The notes beneath the pieces are model-generated. The model ran no database searches. It had not been told where the DNA came from and saw only the letters and a list, made by a program, of their open reading frames with translations. A stretch of DNA of 64,000 nt from JBBDWK01 sp040902885 (GTDB lineage Bacteria; Acidobacteriota; Terriglobia; Bryobacterales; Bryobacteraceae), in contig JBBDWK010000097.1 of assembly GCA_040902885.1 (NCBI GenBank), forward strand, positions 12,459 through 76,458. The letters run 5' to 3'. Both the position numbers and the translations under genes were made by a program. Shown piece by piece: positions 26,060-36,157 of the stretch; the first letter of the stretch is position 1; every line of letters starts with the position of its first letter.

Positions 26060-27085
26060 TCAAAAACTGACGCCGACGCTGGTGATAACCCCCACGTCGT
26101 TGCGCTTCACCCCCTCTCGGGGCGGGCGGCTGTCGAACCGGTTGAATAACTGTATGTTCCAGGTAAGCCGCTGGGTCAGCGGGAAGCGGATGCCGCTTTC
26201 AAACGTGGCGCGGTAGCGTCCGCGGTCTACGATGTTCGGGTAGACGGTCGCCTTGGTTATCAGACGCAGAGGGCCCAGCGAGAGCGTCTCCAGGTCCAAG
26301 CCAAACAGTCCCTCGCCGCTCGACACGCGTGGCTCCCGGTCCAGCGACTCCTGCGCGCGGAACTGCTCGTTCACATAGGTGAAGCCGCCGAGCAGGGAGA
26401 GCCGCGCCTGTTGGGTATTGAGCAGCTTCCATCCCAATCCGCCGCCGAGGTTGGAGCGGAGCAGGAGCAACTGCCGGTCGTTGCGCTCGAAGCGGGTCAG
26501 CGTGAAGCTGAACAGGCGGGGACTCAGGTAGTGGTCCCAGCGCACGGAGCCGAGATGGCTGCTTGCCGTAGGCGCGTCGGACTGGCGGCTGAAGAGCGAC
26601 AGAATCTCCAACTGCACCTGCTGCTTGGGACTGCGGTAGGCGGAATTGATGCCGAGCGAAGACTGGCTCAGGTGGACATTACCGCGGGTCAGGGTGTAGC
26701 CAAGATCGACCGTGCCGCGAAGCCGCCGCTCCTCTCCCTCTGCCTGCTGAAGCGTGGGCGAGATCTCAACAATGTCGATAAGGCTCAATGGCGTCGCGCC
26801 GTCCGTGGTGACGATCTCGACGCCCTCCTCCGAGCTGCGAATCCGACCCTGTACGATCAGGCCGCTTGCCGTTTCCACGCGGATTGCATCGTCGGTCTCC
26901 AGGCGGTCCACCATTCCCCAGTCGAGCTTGATCGTCCCGGCGTAACTCGTTTCGAGCGTGAGGCTGTTCTATTCCAGCTTTTGAAGGGTCCCGCTCAGCC
27001 TGTCTGCGTTGCGCAAAACGACCGTATCCGCGGCGAGAGGCGCGGCGAGCGTGAGCAAGGCCAGAAAGCGGCGAAAACAGTTCAT
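26060..27085 (-). pseudogene. DUF481 outer-membrane protein interrupted by an in-frame amber codon
   Basis: From ATG 27085 the frame reads a signal peptide (MNCFRRFLALLTLAAPLAA) and the first DUF481-type strands, then TAG at 26971-26969 (codon 39), and continues in the same frame through SYAGTIKLDWGMVDR and about 300 further residues to 26060. The later part is a DUF481 beta-barrel with LRGTVDLGYTLTRGN and C-terminal VGVITSVGVSF ending in aromatic Phe as barrel proteins do. A single base change would restore it. As read, the barrel part lacks a signal peptide. Sequencing error, recent nonsense mutation or suppression are all possible. Confidence 0.8.
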
Positions 27086-27114
27086 TCACGAACTATTTTA
27101 ACCGCCGAGGCTAT

Positions 27115-27576
27115 TCAGCTCTGAGTTGCGGATTTTTGAAGATCGCGCGTGCCGGCGACTTCGGATTCGCGGACCGCGCCTTCCAGCGCCTCGCCCAGCC
27201 GGACCAATTGAGTACCCATGGGAATTTTGTCGGCTTCGCAAAGGAGAAAGCTTCCTTGCTCGCAGAAGGCGATGAAAGCTTTGTATACAAAGCGGTCTGT
27301 CCAACCCTGGGGCGCGCGCCGCAGGGCGGCAGCCATGGCTTTGGCGTCGTGGCGCAGGACAGTTTGTCCTTGAGGGGACCGATAGTTGCGATCCCACGAT
27401 TTGGCCGGAGTGGGATCGGTCCGGTCGACATCGAACGGAAGAGGTGGCTGAGCTGTGCCCGCCGGCTGCCAGCCCTGATGGAGGGCTGCATCGAGAAGTT
27501 CCCGCCAATCCTCGGCGTCGAGGAGCAATGACCGGCCAAGCGGGTCGTAGAGTATCAGATTCACGGCTGCCTCCAT
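27115..27576 (-). CDS. Hypothetical protein upstream of the DUF481 gene
   Basis: A 153-residue protein that I do not recognise. It begins MEAAVNLILYDPLGRSLLLD and has no signal peptide or membrane segment. It is enriched in Trp, Arg and Gln (SWDRNYRSPQGQTVLRHD), has a helical middle (AKAMAAALRRA, FVYKAFIAFCEQG) and a polar tail. It is 29 bp upstream of the broken DUF481 gene on the same strand and probably shares its transcript. Antisense frames in the same region are shorter or lack plausible protein features. Confidence 0.6.
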   Translation of the reverse strand: MEAAVNLILYDPLGRSLLLDAEDWRELLDAALHQGWQPAGTAQPPLPFDVDRTDPTPAKSWDRNYRSPQGQTVLRHDAKAMAAALRRAPQGWTDRFVYKAFIAFCEQGSFLLCEADKIPMGTQLVRLGEALEGAVRESEVAGTRDLQKSATQS

Positions 27577-27735
27577 CCTGTAACGGCAATATCAGCTCAT
27601 CGGCTGAAGTGGCTCGAATCTTTAGTACTACCTGAAGTAATAGGTGTAAACTCGGGTCGAAAATCTCAAAAAAGAACTGGTGAAGATGTGTGATTTGCAG
27701 AAATGATACACTGTTCCCCAAAAGGAGCCGCGAGG

Positions 27736-30420
27736 TTGCGATCTAAAGTTTCCCTGTTCTTTCTCGCGTTGAGTACTGCCTGGGCGGCCGGCGACGACCC
27801 GGCGCACTTTTTCGAATCGCGGATTCGCCCTCTGTTCGCCTCCAACTGCTACGCATGCCATACAGCCACGAAGCTGGGCGGCCTCCGCGTCGACTCCCGC
27901 GAGGGTCTGCTCAAAGGCGGAAATTCCGGACCCGCCATCGTTCCCGGCGATCCCGAGAAGAGCCTGCTCGTCCAGGCCCTGAGGCACTCCCACGAGAAAC
28001 TGCGCATGCCGCCGCCGGGCAAGCTCAAGGATGAGGAGATCGACGCCGTCGCGGCCTGGGTGAAGGCCGGGGCTGTGTGGCCGGAGACCGCGAAAGCCGC
28101 CGCACCGGCGGCGAAAAGCGGCGCCTACGAAATCACTCCCGAGCAGCGGGCCTACTGGGCCTTTCAGCCCGTACGAAAACCCGAGCCTCCCGAGGTGAAG
28201 CTCAAGAGCTGGCCGAAATCGTCCATCGATCATTTCATCCTGGCGGCGCAGGAAGCCCGTGGCCTTCAACCCGTAAAGCCGGCCACGCGGCGCGCCCTGC
28301 TTCGCCGGGCTTACTTTGACCTGATCGGCCTTCCTCCAACGATCGAGGAGATGGACGCGTTTCTTCAGGACAAATCCCCGGACGCCTTCGCCAAGGTTGT
28401 CGACCGGCTGCTCGCCTCGCCGCATTACGGAGAGCGCTGGGGCCGCTTCTGGCTGGACGTGGCGCGCTATTCCGACGATAAGCTGAACTCCACCGGCGAC
28501 GAGCCTCGGCCCAACGCATTCCGCTACCGCGACTGGGTAATCCGCGCCTTTAACGAGGACATGCCCTACGACATGTTCGTCAAGGCCCAGATCGCGGGCG
28601 ACCTGCTGCCCAGCTCCGATCCATTGAAATATCGTCCGGGCCTCGGTTTCTATGCCCTCAGCCCGGAGTTCCAGGACGACCGGGTAGACGCCACCACACG
28701 CGGCTTTCTCGCGCTTACCGTCGCCTGCGCACAGTGCCACGATCACAAGTACGACCCCATCCCCACCAAGGACTACTACGCGTTGCTCGGCGTCTTCACC
28801 AGCACCCAAGGGGAGGAGTTCCCGCTGGCGCCCGATGACGAAGTAAAGGCCTGGAACGCCCACAAGAAGAAGATCGACGACACCGAAGCCGCCATCGCGG
28901 AGTTCACTAAGACGCAGAGCACCCAGTTGGGCGACATGCTCGCCGCCAAGACCGCCCGCTACCTGATGGCCACGCGGGACGCGGTGACCGGGCCGAAGCA
29001 CGATCCGCGCATTCTGGCCGAGGTGGAGAAGCTGGATTTCGGAACGCTCGACCGCTGGCTCGAATATGTCCGCAGGCCGAAGCACGGCCATCCGTTCCTC
29101 AAGCCATGGACCGAGCTGATGGCCAAAGGCGGCGGCACTCCCGAAGAAGCGCGCACGATTGCCGAAGAGTTCGAGCGTGCCGTGGTTGCGGTGAGCGCGG
29201 AGAAGAAGTCCGTCGACGACCAGAACTACATCCGCCTGGGAGGGTCCACCAACCGCCGCGACCTGTCGGGCGCCAACCTCGTCTCTCTGAATCGGGACAA
29301 GTACGTTTTCTGGCGCGACATCTTCTCGCCGAAAGGCCGGGCCAACCAGTTCGCCACCGACGGCGGAGTGCTTTACTACGGCGACGGTCCTATCGACCGC
29401 TTTCTGTCCGGCGAATGGCGCGATCACCTGGAAACGTTGCGCGCCGAGCTGGCAAAGCTGAAGGAGACCCTACCGCCGCAGTTTCCCTTCCTGCACTCGA
29501 TCAAAGACGCCGCCAAACCCGCCGACCAGAAAATTCACATTCGCGGGAATCGCGAGAACCTGGGAGATGTGGCGCCGCGGGCCTTCCTGCACATTCTGTG
29601 CGATGGCGAGCCGGCGCGTTTCACACAGGGCAGCGGAAGACTGGAGCTGGCCGAGGCGATTGCGGGCAAGAGCAATCCGGTGACGGCCCGGGTGATGGCG
29701 AACCGCATCTGGCAGCATCATTTCGGAAACGGAATCGTGCGCACGCCGAGCAACTTCGGCCAACTGGGCGAACGGCCCACCCATCCCGAGCTTCTCGACT
29801 ACCTCGCCGCGCGCTTCATGGAGCACAACTGGTCCATCAAGGCCATGCACCGCGAGATCATGCTGTCGGCCACTTACGCACTGAGCGCGTCGGCCGCCGA
29901 CAAGAACCTTGCGGAAGACGCGGAGAACCGGTTGCTCTGGCGCGCCAACCGGAAGCGCCTGGACGTCGAGTCGATGAGGGACGCTCTGCTGGCGGTGAGC
30001 GGGCTTCTCGATACTGCCGTCGGCGGACCGGCGGAGAAGCTTACCGACGATAACCGCCGCCGCACGGTCTACGGCTTTGTGAGCCGCCGCCGTTTGGACC
30101 CCCTGCTGCTGCTGTTCGACTTCCCGAATCCCAACAACACCAGCGAGCGGCGCATCCCCACCGATGTGCCGCTGCAGAAGCTCTTCTTCATGAACAGCGG
30201 CCTGATGTCGCGCGCCGCCGAGGCGTTTTCCGACAGGCTGACCGCCGAAACGACGGACGATGCGGCCCGCATCGCGCTCGCCTACCGGATGCTGTACGGC
30301 CGCGCGCCCAGCGTGACGGAGACGCAGCTCGGTCTCGAATATCTGAAGGAAGGCGGGGACGCCTGGAAGACCTACGCCCAGGTCCTGCTCAGCTCCAACG
30401 AATTCGGATTTGTCAATTAG
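27736..30420 (+). CDS. DUF1549/DUF1553 protein with planctomycete-type cytochrome c (PSD1 type)
   Basis: An 894-residue secreted protein. TTG 27736 is preferred because AAGGAG lies 8 bp upstream and the product starts with a compact signal peptide (SLFFLALSTAWAAG); the in-frame ATG 27703 has no such site. A PSC1-type cytochrome domain follows with CYACH near residue 38 and the RMPPPGKLKDEEI segment, then DUF1549 (SIDHFILAAQEARG, YGERWGRFWLDVARYSD, second CAQCH near 331) and DUF1553 (MANRIWQHHFGNGIVRTPSNFG, FRR-like end). Families of this type are redox-linked exported proteins of unknown reaction, often beside DUF1501 partners; none is adjacent here. Confidence 0.93.
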   Translation: MRSKVSLFFLALSTAWAAGDDPAHFFESRIRPLFASNCYACHTATKLGGLRVDSREGLLKGGNSGPAIVPGDPEKSLLVQALRHSHEKLRMPPPGKLKDEEIDAVAAWVKAGAVWPETAKAAAPAAKSGAYEITPEQRAYWAFQPVRKPEPPEVKLKSWPKSSIDHFILAAQEARGLQPVKPATRRALLRRAYFDLIGLPPTIEEMDAFLQDKSPDAFAKVVDRLLASPHYGERWGRFWLDVARYSDDKLNSTGDEPRPNAFRYRDWVIRAFNEDMPYDMFVKAQIAGDLLPSSDPLKYRPGLGFYALSPEFQDDRVDATTRGFLALTVACAQCHDHKYDPIPTKDYYALLGVFTSTQGEEFPLAPDDEVKAWNAHKKKIDDTEAAIAEFTKTQSTQLGDMLAAKTARYLMATRDAVTGPKHDPRILAEVEKLDFGTLDRWLEYVRRPKHGHPFLKPWTELMAKGGGTPEEARTIAEEFERAVVAVSAEKKSVDDQNYIRLGGSTNRRDLSGANLVSLNRDKYVFWRDIFSPKGRANQFATDGGVLYYGDGPIDRFLSGEWRDHLETLRAELAKLKETLPPQFPFLHSIKDAAKPADQKIHIRGNRENLGDVAPRAFLHILCDGEPARFTQGSGRLELAEAIAGKSNPVTARVMANRIWQHHFGNGIVRTPSNFGQLGERPTHPELLDYLAARFMEHNWSIKAMHREIMLSATYALSASAADKNLAEDAENRLLWRANRKRLDVESMRDALLAVSGLLDTAVGGPAEKLTDDNRRRTVYGFVSRRRLDPLLLLFDFPNPNNTSERRIPTDVPLQKLFFMNSGLMSRAAEAFSDRLTAETTDDAARIALAYRMLYGRAPSVTETQLGLEYLKEGGDAWKTYAQVLLSSNEFGFVN

Positions 30421-30468
30421 CGCGCGGCAACTCCGTCATAATAGGTCTGGCTCGAAAGGAGAGAGCAG

Positions 30469-32865
30469 ATGAAACAGGTCCATCGGGCGGCGCGCGCGCT
30501 ATGGCGCACGCCTGGCTTTACTCTGTCTGCCCTAGCCACCCTCGCCCTGGGCATTGGCTCTGCAGTGCTGGCGTTCGCGGTGCTGTATTCCGTCGTGTTG
30601 CGCCCGATGTCTTTCCATGACCCCGAGCGACTGGCGTTCGTCTGGATTCACGACGTCCGGCGGGGCATCCATGAGGAGGGTCTCTCCTACCCGACCTACC
30701 TGGATTGGAAGGCCCGGAGCCGCGCCTTTGAGAACCTCGCGGTGCGGGGGCGTGGCTATGCCGCCATCCTGGCCGGGCCGGAACCCGAGCGCGTGCTGCT
30801 GGATGTCGTCTCGGCCAACTTTTTACCGCTCCTCGGCGTAAAGCCGAGCTTCGGCCGCGTCTTCACACCGGTCGAGGAGGAACGTGGCGACCTGGTCGCT
30901 GTGATCAGCCACCGCCTCGCGCGGCGCCGTTTCGGTTCGGGTGCGGCTGCTATGGGCGGCAGCCTGGAGATGTTCGGCCGTCTCTGGCGGGTAGTCGGGG
31001 TGATGCCTGCAGGCTTCGGCATCCCACCCTCGCGGCAGGACGTCTGGGTGCCGGCCCGCAAGTTTCCTCCTCTCGCCCGGTTCATGAACAGCCGAGAAAT
31101 GGACTTTTTCATGGGGGTAGGCCGTCTCAACTCCGGAGTCACTGTCCGCCAGGCAGAGACGGAGATCAACATCATCGGCCAGCAACTGGCACAGATCTAT
31201 CCGATCAGTGACCCTGGCTTTGGCGGCTATGGCGTGTCAGTCGTCCCCTTGGACCGGCAGGTACTCGGCCATCGGCTTCCCCGCACCCTGTGGACCCTGC
31301 TGGGGGCCGTGGTGTTGGTGCTGCTCGTAGCGTGCGTCAATGTGGCCAACCTGCTGCTTGCGCGCGGGGCCGCCCGGCAAGCCGAGTTTGCGATCCGCGC
31401 GGCGCTAGGCGCTGGAGTGCGTCGGCTGGTGGGCCAGCAATTGACGGAGGGCGTGATCCTGGCCGCTCTCGGGGGCACGGCCGGCTGCGCGCTCGCCTGG
31501 GTTGGGCTACGGGTGCTTCCGCTGCTCGTTCCAGGTGACCTTCCGCGTTTCGACGAGCTGGCGATCCACCCACCGGTGCTCCTGTTCGCGGCGCTGGTTT
31601 CGTTGGTTGCGTGTGTCCTGTTCGGCACCGTGCCGGCATGGCTGCAGGCGCGGCGCGATCCACAAGTGGGACTGCGTGGGGCGAGCGCCCGCATGACGGA
31701 CCGCAGGGCGAATCGCCTGCAATCGGTCCTGGTGGTGGCGGAGTTCGCCCTCGCCTTGGTGCTGCTGGCCGGCGCGGGCTTGTTCCTCCGCTCGTTCCTT
31801 GCTGTGCGCTCCGTCGAGCCCGGCTTCCAGGCACAGGGTGTGTTGCTGTTGCAGGTGGGCCGCGAAGGAACGGAGGTCCCAGGGCAAGCCGCGGCCTTCT
31901 ACCGGGGGCTGCTGGATCGTATCCGCAATCTGCCGGGCGTCGAAACCGCGGGCGCAATCAACGACTTTTTCATCGAGCGCAACGCGGACTATGCCGTCAC
32001 CGTGCAGGGCCGGCCTACGCAGAGAGGCGAGCAGGTCACCGTGGACGCGGTCACGTCCGCGTTCCTGCAGGCTGTAGGCGCCCGCCTGCTGCGCGGACGG
32101 TTCCTGATCGAGGCGGACTACCAACATGAGCGGCCCGCAGCCCTCGTGATCAACGAGACCTTCGCCCGGCGCTTCTTCCCCGGTGAGGATGCTGTAGGCA
32201 AGCACCTGAAGTTCGGCACGGCCGAGGCCCGCGGACCATGGATCGAGGTCGTCGGTGTGGTGGCCGACCTGCGCCGCCGAGGCCTGGAGCTGCACGCGCT
32301 GTGCGAGGGCTTCGGGCCCGCATTTAATGAGGACATGGATGTGACGGTACGCTCTTCCGTCGCGCCCGAGCGCCTTGTGCCGGCCATCCGTGAAGCCGTC
32401 CGGGGGACCGCGCCCGGTGCCTCTGTCTATGGCATCGCCACGCTCGAGGCGCGACTGGCCGAGCTGGCCGCCGACCGGCGCTTGCAGGTGTGGTCGCTGA
32501 GCGGCTTCGCGCTGCTCACGCTGCTGCTGGCCGCGGTCGGCATCGGCGGCGTGGTGCAGTATGTGGTGGGCCAGCGCCGCCGCGAGACGGCAATCCGCAT
32601 GGCCTTGGGAGCCACGGCTGGCCGTGTTCACGCTGCCGTTTTGGGGCGTGCCGTGAGCCACGCGTTGCTTGGTATAGGGCTGGGCTTGGCGCTCACCGGC
32701 GCCCTGACCCGAGTGGTATCGAGCTTGCTTTTCGGCGTCAACCCGCTGGACCCGGCCACCTTGGTGTTGGCGGCTGTGGTGCTCGTCTTTGTGGCCATCG
32801 CAGCCTGTTGGCTGCCGGCAAACGCCGCGTCACGGGCCGACCCGGCTGTCCTGATGAGGGAGTGA
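30469..32865 (+). CDS. ADOP-type ABC transporter permease (MacB/FtsX domains)
   Basis: A 798-residue 'acidobacterial duplicated orphan permease'. It has two MacB-PCD/FtsX modules: the N-terminal helix ALATLALGIGSAVLAFAVLYS, helices near 270-390 (LLGAVVLVLLVACVNVANLLLARG), then the second half from VLVVAEFALALVLLAGAGLFLRS to the C-terminal helix pair (ATLVLAAVVLVFVAIAACWLPA). Such permeases lack an adjacent ATPase and may act with a separate MacB-like partner in efflux or lipoprotein-type mechanotransmission. A GGAGAG ribosome-binding site precedes ATG 30469. A palindromic repeat follows the stop codon directly. Confidence 0.93.
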   Translation: MKQVHRAARALWRTPGFTLSALATLALGIGSAVLAFAVLYSVVLRPMSFHDPERLAFVWIHDVRRGIHEEGLSYPTYLDWKARSRAFENLAVRGRGYAAILAGPEPERVLLDVVSANFLPLLGVKPSFGRVFTPVEEERGDLVAVISHRLARRRFGSGAAAMGGSLEMFGRLWRVVGVMPAGFGIPPSRQDVWVPARKFPPLARFMNSREMDFFMGVGRLNSGVTVRQAETEINIIGQQLAQIYPISDPGFGGYGVSVVPLDRQVLGHRLPRTLWTLLGAVVLVLLVACVNVANLLLARGAARQAEFAIRAALGAGVRRLVGQQLTEGVILAALGGTAGCALAWVGLRVLPLLVPGDLPRFDELAIHPPVLLFAALVSLVACVLFGTVPAWLQARRDPQVGLRGASARMTDRRANRLQSVLVVAEFALALVLLAGAGLFLRSFLAVRSVEPGFQAQGVLLLQVGREGTEVPGQAAAFYRGLLDRIRNLPGVETAGAINDFFIERNADYAVTVQGRPTQRGEQVTVDAVTSAFLQAVGARLLRGRFLIEADYQHERPAALVINETFARRFFPGEDAVGKHLKFGTAEARGPWIEVVGVVADLRRRGLELHALCEGFGPAFNEDMDVTVRSSVAPERLVPAIREAVRGTAPGASVYGIATLEARLAELAADRRLQVWSLSGFALLTLLLAAVGIGGVVQYVVGQRRRETAIRMALGATAGRVHAAVLGRAVSHALLGIGLGLALTGALTRVVSSLLFGVNPLDPATLVLAAVVLVFVAIAACWLPANAASRADPAVLMRE

Positions 32866-32867
32866 CC

Positions 32868-32929
32868 ACCGCCGAGGCGCAGAGAAAAGCTTTGAAAAGA
32901 TTTTCTCAGCGTCTCTGCGTCTCGGCGGT
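32868..32929. repeat. Palindromic repeat after the ADOP gene (GCCGAGGCGCAGAGA type)
   Basis: An 18-bp inverted repeat with one mismatch (ACCGCCGAGGCGCAGAGA against ACCGCCGAGACGCAGAGA on the other strand) forms a long hairpin directly after the permease stop. The left arm, 32871-32891, has an exact 21-bp inverted copy at 33460-33480 on the far side of hicBA. It may terminate transcription from either side. Confidence 0.65.
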
Positions 32930-32949
32930 TCATTGCCGATGCCCCTCGG

Positions 32950-33195
32950 CTACAAGTCTTCGCGGCGCAGTCCGGTCTTCTTCGCCAGCACCTTCATCGC
33001 GGTAGGGCCGAGGGTCACGCGGTCGTGGTAGGCGAACAGGAAATCCTGCCAGCCGGGACGTTCGAGAATCCGGTGGGAGGTTCCGCTCTGCCGTTTGATG
33101 CGCCAGCCGATCCGAAGCAACGCCGCAAGCGCCTGCTTCGCCTTCGTGGAAGGCCAGTCTGGGGACGCTGTCTTAGGCGGCAATGAAGGAGACAT
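32950..33195 (-). CDS. hicA: HicA-type mRNA interferase toxin
   Basis: An 81-residue product from ATG 33195 (TTG 33183 gives 77). The HicA double-stranded-RNA-binding-like fold is recognisable: ALAALLRIGWRIKRQSGTSHRI with the catalytic-type His41 in GTSH, then a strand pair and the C-terminal helix AMKVLAKKTGLRREDL. HicA cuts mRNA and is held by HicB. The order here is antitoxin first, toxin second, with a 23-bp overlap. The N-terminal 17 residues are an extension relative to short HicA proteins. Confidence 0.82.
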   Translation of the reverse strand: MSPSLPPKTASPDWPSTKAKQALAALLRIGWRIKRQSGTSHRILERPGWQDFLFAYHDRVTLGPTAMKVLAKKTGLRREDL

Positions 33196-33412
33196 CCATG
33201 GGGCCGGGGACTGCTTCCCCGTGCTCCAGGCGGTCGGCAATCAACCGCAGCGCGAGCGCCTGCACGGCCGCGGTGGCCTGCTTCTTGGTCCTCCCGTATG
33301 CGGTCACACCGGGCAGGGCGGGAATGTCCGCCAGCCAGCGGCCATCCTCTTCCCGGTAGTACTCGATCACGAGCGAGAACTTGCTCGCCGACGCAGCCTT
33401 CGGCATGTCCAT
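33173..33412 (-). CDS. hicB: HicB-type antitoxin
   Basis: A 79-residue protein with the partial RNase-H-like HicB fold: FSLVIEYYREEDGRWLADIPALPG followed by GVTAYGRTKKQATAAVQ and the helix ALRLIADRLEHGE. The C-terminus lacks an obvious extra DNA-binding domain, so autoregulation may depend on the complex. It overlaps hicA by 23 bp and is transcribed before it. The module is enclosed by a 21-bp inverted repeat pair at 32871-32891 and 33460-33480, suggesting that it moves or was inserted as a unit. Confidence 0.85.
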   Translation of the reverse strand: MDMPKAASASKFSLVIEYYREEDGRWLADIPALPGVTAYGRTKKQATAAVQALALRLIADRLEHGEAVPGPMDVSFIAA

Positions 33413-33459
33413 ATCATCCCATCAAAACCTTTCCCAAGAAAGTTGGTCTTGACGTGAGC

Positions 33460-33493
33460 AGCTTTTCTCTGCGCCTCGGCGTCTCTGCGGTTA
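33460..33493. repeat. Inverted copy of the repeat arm on the far side of hicBA
   Basis: Bases 33460-33480 are the exact reverse complement of 32871-32891. Further bases to 33493 (GTCTCTGCGGT) repeat the theme seen in the right arm of the first palindrome. Only one arm is present here, just after the stop of the HAD gene, so it looks like a half element. Confidence 0.6.
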
Positions 33494-33495
33494 TC

Positions 33496-34124
33496 TTATG
33501 TCGAGAGCTCGCGCAGATCCGATACCCAGTAGTCCGGCCCCCAGCGCGCGAGATCCTCGCGCTTTCCGTAGCCATAGTTGACGGCGCAGATCTTCACACC
33601 GGCGCGGCGGCCGGCTTCCATGTCCGCCGCGGAGTCGCCCACCATCAGGCAATTTTCCGGACTTTCCGAGAGCGCCGCCAGCGAGGCCAGGAGCACATCG
33701 GGCGCCGGCTTGCACGGAATTCCATCGGTGCCCTGCACATGGTCGAAATGAGAGATCAGCCCGAACTGCTCCAGCACAAGCCGCGTCGTTGGAGTGCCCT
33801 TCGTGGTAGCCGTCGCCTTGCGGCCTGGCAGCCGCGCGAGAGCTTCCGATACGCCCGGATAGAGCCTGGTCTGGGCATGTTTCCGGAGCAGATAAACGCT
33901 GCGGTACTTCAGTATGAGTCCGTCAATCTGTTCGGGCGTGTAAGAAGGGAAGAGATTCTGAAAGAGATCGATCAGATGGCGGCCTATGTAGCCCTTGAGG
34001 AACTCGTGGGAGACGCCGGCGAGGGGAACTTCGGACAGTACCTGCTGGATCGCCCCGCAAATATCGAGGGCGGAATCCAGCAGGGTTCCGTCTACATCGA
34101 ACAGATAAGCTCGGAAGCCCGGAA

Positions 34125-34128
<4 letters not shown>
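33496..34128 (-). CDS. HAD-family hydrolase, phosphoglycolate-phosphatase-like
   Basis: A 210-residue HAD phosphatase. Motif I FDVDGTLLDS holds the nucleophile Asp11 and Asp13, a helical cap follows (about residues 17-85), motif II is in ATTKGT, motif III Lys is in CKPAP and motif IV is GDSAADMEAGRRAG. This matches the Gph/PpaX group that dephosphorylates phosphoglycolate or related small phosphates. The ATG overlaps the stop of ftsH by 3 bases, so it is translationally coupled to it. The substrate is not determined. Confidence 0.88.
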
Positions 34129-36032
<1,904 letters not shown>

Positions 36033-36039
36033 GCAACCT

Positions 36040-36055
36040 CCCCAGAACCCTGGGG
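36040..36055 (-). promoter_or_regulatory. Hairpin over the ftsH ribosome-binding site
   Basis: In the ftsH leader CCCCAG and CTGGGG pair around a 4-base loop, and the 3' arm supplies the GGGG of the GGGGAGG Shine-Dalgarno sequence just before GTG 36032. Pairing would hide part of the ribosome-binding site, which could make translation sensitive to temperature or other factors. This is inferred from sequence only. Confidence 0.35.
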
Positions 36056-36157
36056 TCCTGGAATCTCGGGCTCGCCGGGATCGCGATTCCCATATGACGC
36101 ACTGTTGGCCCTTATCCCTTTAGACGCCGCGGGTACTGCCACGGTTCAGATTTCTCC

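Noticed and set aside
27628..29427. 599-residue open frame on the minus strand
   Set aside because: Antisense to the DUF1549/1553 cytochrome gene; no domain or signal visible.
32490..33005. Plus-strand frame crossing from the ADOP gene into the repeat
   Set aside because: Out of frame with the permease; its C-terminal 'LCVSAVH' type sequence is the translated repeat.
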